Assembly (NCBI RefSeq): GCF_036967205.1
Contig: NZ_CP146023.1
Span: forward strand, 310,001 to 374,000
Direction: 5' to 3'
DNA length: 64,000 nucleotides
From: Streptomyces sp. Q6
GTDB taxonomy: Bacteria > Actinomycetota > Actinomycetes > Streptomycetales > Streptomycetaceae
Below the pieces are notes generated by a model that was not told where the DNA came from, ran no database searches, and was given only the letters and a program-made list of their open reading frames with translations. Position 1 is the stretch's first letter; each line of letters starts with the position of its first letter. The translations under genes and the position numbers were made by a program. Of this stretch, positions 60,507-64,000 are shown piece after piece.

Positions 60507-61534
60507 TCAGCCCTTCTTCGGGGCGGTGAGACGGGTGATCTCATCGGGGGTGGCGCGGCCGGTGACGTTGTCGTACGGGACGCGTCCGGTGCTGGTGGCG
60601 TGGTCGGTGGTGACGATGGGGCGGCGCTCGACGCAGACCGAGACGGCGAGGGATTTGGTGTTGACGCGCAGGACTTCGACCCAGCGCCCGCCCACGCGGG
60701 CGAAGTCGCCGGCGGTGAAGTCGGCGGGGCGCCAGATCTTGGCGCTGCCGTCTTCGGCCGCCGCGATGACGTGCTGCCAGTAGCCGATCTGGTCGGTCAG
60801 GTCGTGGTGGCGCCGGTCGAGCTCGGCGAGCGCGTCCACCAGTGCCTCGGGGGTGAGCCGCCCGGCTGTGGCGCGCGACACCTCGGTGCTCTGCCGGCAC
60901 TCGGTGCGGCGGAGTTCGGCCTCGAGACGCTGGATGCGGCGCAGGGTGGTGCCGGGGTGGGTGCGGTGGGCGGTGTAGTGGCCGGCGAGCTCGGCGCACC
61001 GGGCCCACTCGCGGGCGCGCTGGGCGTCCGGTGGCCGGTCTCGAAGTGGCGGCGCATCCGCTCGCGGAAGCGGATCTCACGGTTCGCGCTGTAATGGTCG
61101 ATGAGGATCGGCTGGCCGGGCGGGATCGACTTCAGCATCCGGCGCGCCTGGGCGAGATGGTCCTGGCTGGAGGCGGCCGCGCTGTCGCGGTAGCGGGTGT
61201 AGCGCTCGGCGCGGCGGGCGGCGGCCTGGGTGCGGTCGGCCTCGGCCGCGGCGAACGAACGGCGTTGGTCGTCGTCGACGGTGACGGTCACGGTGTGCCC
61301 GTCGGCGCGCAGGGCTTCGGCGGTGCGCGCCAGCAGGCGTTCGTCGGCGCAGGTGCCGCGGCTGCGCGGGACGAACCAGAAGCCGCGGCGGCGGGCGAGG
61401 CGGAAGCTCAGGGCGTGCAGCACGGGCGCGGCGCCGTCGCCGGGGGCGGTGCCGGTCAGGCGGGTGCCTTCGGCGCGGGTGTGGGTCAGCAGCAACTCGG
61501 CCACGGTCGGCCTCCGTTCGGGCAAGGCGGTCAA
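60507..61534 (-). pseudogene. DUF3560 protein with a single-base frameshift
   Basis: First frame from 61534: LLLTHTRAEGTRLTGTAPGD, then RRRGFWFVPRSRGTCADERL and LIDHYSANREIRFRERMRRH. After ETGHR near 61025 it leaves the protein frame; one base more would join DAQRAREWARCAELAGHYTA, LRRIQRLEAELRRTECRQS and IGYWQHVIAAAEDGSAKIWR to a stop at 60507. The N-terminal 'HTRAEGT' and 'W.PRSR' patterns fit DUF3560, common on plasmids. The second part (60507-60881) may still be translated from its own ATG. Confidence 0.75.
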
Positions 61535-61551
61535 GGGGAGCGGGCGGTGGA

Positions 61552-62124
61552 TCAGGGGGAGGGGCGGCGCGCGACGTGGGCGGCGTACGCGGCGAGGACT
61601 GCTTCGGTGGTGGCCGCGTCGATATAGCGCAGCGTCACGTTGGCGATGCCGTTGCAGAGCAGGTGCGCCTGCGCGCGGACCAGGTCGGGGCCGTCGTGCT
61701 CGACGATGAACGACGGATCGTCGCGGACGATGCCCGCGTCGGGCATCAGCGCGAGGAGGCGGTCGGCCCGCGCGCGGTCGGCCGCGATCTCCTGGGCGCG
61801 CTGCGCGTTGCGGGCGAGGACCTTCGGATACGTCTCGTCGTAGGCCGGAAGCAGTTTGGTCACGATCACGCGCGCCAGCGCTTGTGCGCTGCGGTCGCCG
61901 CGGAACTCGGTCACCGGCCGGTGGGCGGTGGTCAGGGTGAAGGAGGTGTCGGGGTAGACGGGGTGCACGACGACGTAGCCGGTGCGGCGGGCGGCCTCGA
62001 TGCGGATCCGGCGGCCGTCATGGTGGGTGAGGCAGACGCCACGGTCGCTGTCGGGCACCGCGCCCCACGGCCCGCCGGGGAGCAGGACCGCGGTTTGGAC
62101 GGCGAGGGGATAGGGGTCAACCAT
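61552..62124 (-). CDS. Hypothetical protein of the plasmid-type run
   Basis: 190 residues, ATG at 62124 with GGGGAA upstream. Start VLLPGGPWGAVPDSDRGVCL, then IEAARRTGYVVVHPVYPDTS and VLARNAQRAQEIAADRARAD. A mixed alpha-beta soluble protein. I do not recognise the family; it lies between the SSB and DUF3560 genes. Confidence 0.7.
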   Translation of the reverse strand: MVDPYPLAVQTAVLLPGGPWGAVPDSDRGVCLTHHDGRRIRIEAARRTGYVVVHPVYPDTSFTLTTAHRPVTEFRGDRSAQALARVIVTKLLPAYDETYPKVLARNAQRAQEIAADRARADRLLALMPDAGIVRDDPSFIVEHDGPDLVRAQAHLLCNGIANVTLRYIDAATTEAVLAAYAAHVARRPSP

Positions 62125-62164
62125 GGGGGATTCCCCGGGAGTTGTGCGGGGCGTGGGCGGGGTG

Positions 62165-62566
62165 TCAGGCGGCGGCGCGGGCCGGCGGCTGTCCGGCCAG
62201 GACGCCGGGCAGGGTGGCGTCGATGTAGGCGACGTGGTGGGTGAGGTCGATGCCGACGCGGGCGTGGTCGAGGTAGAGCTGCTGCTGGCCGGGTGCGTGC
62301 GGGCTGGGCGTGATCCGCAGGTCTCCGGTGGCCATCACGTGGACGTCGTCGGTGAGCGTCTCGGCGGCGTGGCGGGCGGCGGCCCCGTGCACGGTGCAGA
62401 TGACGGGGACGAGCGCGCCGTCGGTCCACTGGCGGGCGCGGTGGTCGTAGACGCGGGGGAGGTGGTGGAGCCAGAAGCGGGCGACGGGGGTGCCGGTCTC
62501 GGTGTGGCGCAGCTGCACGGTGCCGTGCACGCGTCCGGTGAAGACGGCGGCGGTCTGTCCGGTCAT
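62165..62566 (-). CDS. Single-stranded DNA-binding protein-like (SSB)
   Basis: 133 residues from the ATG at 62566 with GGAGGAAG. OB-fold pattern: FTGRVHGTVQLRHTETGTPV then ARFWLHHLPRVYD, PVICTVHGAAARHAAETLTD and HVMATGDLRI. The acidic C-terminal tail of housekeeping SSB is lacking. Plasmid SSBs protect DNA during transfer or replication. A promoter-like pair lies just upstream. Confidence 0.75.
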   Translation of the reverse strand: MTGQTAAVFTGRVHGTVQLRHTETGTPVARFWLHHLPRVYDHRARQWTDGALVPVICTVHGAAARHAAETLTDDVHVMATGDLRITPSPHAPGQQQLYLDHARVGIDLTHHVAYIDATLPGVLAGQPPARAAA

Positions 62567-62899
62567 GACTTCCTCCCTGGCGGTGTGGGTGGGTTGGGGG
62601 GGGGCAGGGGCGACCACCGGTCACCCCTGCATGTTCCATAATACTCACTTAGTGGGTGGTGTCACGCGGTTTTCCGAATTCGGCTGCGGCGCCTGGTCGT
62701 TCGGCGACCGCTCGGGCCAACCGACCGCGCCGCGGACCAGATCCGCGGTGTGGGGCGTGCCCTGGTCGTCGGCGACCGTGACCGCGTCCCGCAGACGTGG
62801 GCCGGGGCGCGCATGGGCTCCTCGGTGTCGGGGGCGGCCGGACGCGGGGTGAGAGCGTCGACCTCGGTTGGTCCGGTGACGGTGCGGTGCGTCATGGCC
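62567..62899. other. Intergenic region before the ssb-like gene
   Basis: About 330 bp. It has a poly-G stretch (62594-62606), a local AT-rich patch at 62630-62650 and a likely promoter. No supported gene. Confidence 0.5.
62638..62665 (-). promoter_or_regulatory. Probable promoter of the ssb-like operon
   Basis: On the minus strand: GTGACA (-35-like, 62660-62665), 16 bases, then TATTAT (-10-like, 62638-62643), about 70 bp upstream of the ATG at 62566. The AT-rich -10 stands out against the surrounding GC. Confidence 0.5.
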
Positions 62900-63277
62900 T
62901 CATGCGTCGGCCCCGAAGACGTGCTCCCACTGCACCTGCTGGGTCCAGACGAGGGTGAGCGCGTGCAGCTTGAGCATGTCGTCGCTGACGTGGGCTGCTT
63001 CGGTGGCGCCAAGGACGGCGGCGCGACGGAAGACGCCGGCGTCGTCGCGGTCGCTGTAGAGGGCAACGACGCGTCCGCCCCGGCTCGGCAGACGCCGGCC
63101 GAGCAGCTGGGTGATGTGCCGGTCGTCGACCACGACCATCGGCGCGGCGGACCAGTCCTGCTCGGTCACCGTGTCGGTGGTGGCGTAGGCGAGCGGGGCG
63201 CCCAGCGGCGGCAGGTCGAGGGCGTCGGCGGCGCCGCGCGGCCCGGTGATGACGAGTACGGGCAACAGGCTGGTCAT
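62900..63277 (-). CDS. Stand-alone Ssd/CpaE receiver-like domain protein
   Basis: 125 residues. LPVLVITGPRGAADALDLPP, WSAAPMVVVDDRHITQLLGR and then VALYSDRDDAGVFRRAAVLG match the N-terminal pseudo-receiver part of actinobacterial Ssd/CpaE proteins, in which 'W-R-x-A' and 'DDAGVWRRAV' are typical. No ATPase domain follows. It overlaps the DUF3263 gene by 4 bp. The CpaE-like protein of the tad locus lacks just this domain. Confidence 0.6.
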   Translation of the reverse strand: MTSLLPVLVITGPRGAADALDLPPLGAPLAYATTDTVTEQDWSAAPMVVVDDRHITQLLGRRLPSRGGRVVALYSDRDDAGVFRRAAVLGATEAAHVSDDMLKLHALTLVWTQQVQWEHVFGADA

Positions 63278-63711
63278 GGTGCGGGCCTTTCCTCGCGGGC
63301 GGTGCGCTGCGCTTCGCGGATGCGGCGCAGCCGGTTGACGGTGACCGGGGCCAGGCGCAGCGCGTCGGCCTGGTCGATGGCGGCGTTGAGCAGGAGGAAG
63401 TAGAGGGTGGGGCTGAGGCCGAGCTCCTCGCGGATGGCTCTGTCGCGCGCCGCTCGTGTTGCGTAGTTGCGTGCGGCGACGGCCAGCAGGTAGCGCAGGC
63501 CGAGCGCGGTCAGCGCCGCCGGTGCGGCGAGCGCCGGGGCGGTCGGCGGCTCTGGTTCGGTGAAGTCGAAGCGCTCCAGCCAGGTTTCGACGGCCGCGAC
63601 GACGTCGGCGCCGGGCAGTTCACCGCGGCGCTCGACGATGCAGTTCAGCTCGTCCCGGAGGTCCACGATGGCCGCACCCTCGGGACGGGTACGGTCCGGG
63701 CGCATCGTCAT
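63274..63711 (-). CDS. DUF3263 domain protein
   Basis: 145 residues from the ATG at 63711, which overlaps the next gene's stop. The C-terminal 60 residues, RDRAIREELGLSPTLYFLLL then NAAIDQADALRLAPVTVNRL and RRIREAQRTA, are the DUF3263 helix-turn-helix-like signature. Probably a small DNA-binding protein. Confidence 0.75.
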   Translation of the reverse strand: MTMRPDRTRPEGAAIVDLRDELNCIVERRGELPGADVVAAVETWLERFDFTEPEPPTAPALAAPAALTALGLRYLLAVAARNYATRAARDRAIREELGLSPTLYFLLLNAAIDQADALRLAPVTVNRLRRIREAQRTAREERPAP

Positions 63712-63968
63712 GGCGTATCGCCGGTGGTGCGCGGCCGCGGGATGCGCGGGCACGTGCCCGCATCGTCCACGGGGCCCGTGGCCGACGGCTCCGAGGGCCG
63801 GGACGGGGCGGCGCTGTCCGGCCCGGCCGGTCCGGAATCGGTGGGCGGGTGCGCGTCCTCGCACTCGTGGCAGACGGCCTCGACGGGCACGCCGCGGTGT
63901 GCGAGGTTGAGGTGAACCCACCTCAGGGTGCGGCAGTTGGCACAGGTCAGCGGCAGCGTGCGGGACAT
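63708..63968 (-). CDS. Small zinc-ribbon-like protein
   Basis: 86 residues. LPLTCANCRTLRWVHL and VEAVCHECEDAH give two CxxC pairs about 27 residues apart, so it could bind zinc. The second half is Pro/Ser-rich and disordered. ATG at 63968; ATGA overlap with the DUF3263 gene. Confidence 0.6.
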   Translation of the reverse strand: MSRTLPLTCANCRTLRWVHLNLAHRGVPVEAVCHECEDAHPPTDSGPAGPDSAAPSRPSEPSATGPVDDAGTCPRIPRPRTTGDTP

Positions 63969-64000
63969 GCTGTGCGGGGTGACGGGCTCGGTGTAGGGCA

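Noticed and set aside
1-64000. tRNA or rRNA genes and tRNA-type attachment sites
   Set aside because: I saw no tRNA-like T-loop with matching stems and no rRNA sequence; a computed scan such as tRNAscan-SE would be decisive.

Overview
The window looks like accessory DNA from a Streptomyces or close relative. GC content and third-position GC are very high, GTG starts and ATGA/GTGA start-stop overlaps are common, and the protein families are typical of Streptomyces (Tad pili, Replic_Relax, DUF3560, DUF3263, DUF6248, BTAD). Stacked insertion sequences, decayed genes, a conjugation-type secretion cluster, an SSB and several plasmid-type small genes point to a conjugative plasmid, an integrated element or a chromosome arm. 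I see no integrase, no MOB-type relaxase and no certain Rep gene, so the type of element stays open.

Layout. 1-2.1 kb: the end of an FAD-linked oxidase and a Bax inhibitor-1/YccA membrane protein. 2.1-8.0 kb: five insertion sequences lie end to end and share target bases (IS5-type, IS701-type, then three more IS5-type) inside a decayed alpha/beta hydrolase gene; the first seems to carry a barstar-like gene. 8.0-9.3 kb: a small ORF and a frameshifted DUF3846-like gene. 9.3-20.8 kb: a minus-strand Tad/Flp pilus operon (CpaB, CpaE-like, TadA, TadB, TadC, a small pilin-like protein, three TadE/G proteins and a LysM-BTAD membrane protein) with a secreted protein and a lipoprotein upstream. 21.4-34.6 kb: a minus-strand type IV secretion operon (TcpC-like, VirB2-like, PrgI-like, VirB4, VirB6-like, SLT-NlpC/P60 hydrolase, VirD4, Replic_Relax). 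Most genes overlap by 4 bp.

34.6-36.0 kb: a 1.4 kb non-coding divergent region densely filled with GCGCACC heptamers and with tandem half-sites spaced 12 bp apart. To its right are a winged-helix protein (possible repressor or replication initiator) and the A24 prepilin peptidase that the Tad system needs. 38-43 kb: a duplicated-domain protein, an epimerase, a regulator with helical repeats and an RsbW-like ATPase. 43.2-48.0 kb: a compact set for sugar-nucleotide and conjugate chemistry (dTDP-glucose 4,6-dehydratase, ATP-grasp, DegT aminotransferase, LMW tyrosine phosphatase) facing a convergent MurG-like glycosyltransferase; I do not recognise it as a known pathway. 48.4-51.2 kb: three translationally coupled unknown genes.

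51-58 kb: small genes, a decayed toxin-antitoxin-like pair, a HAD protein cut by an in-frame TGA, a triple-repeat DNA-binding protein, an IS256 fragment, a GNAT acetyltransferase, an immunity-like protein and an IS5 remnant. 58-64 kb: a minus-strand run of plasmid-type genes (SSB, frameshifted DUF3560, ParB-like, DUF6248-like, DUF3263, a stand-alone Ssd/CpaE receiver-like domain). Several single-base frameshifts in the right part could be real decay or assembly error; raw reads would decide.
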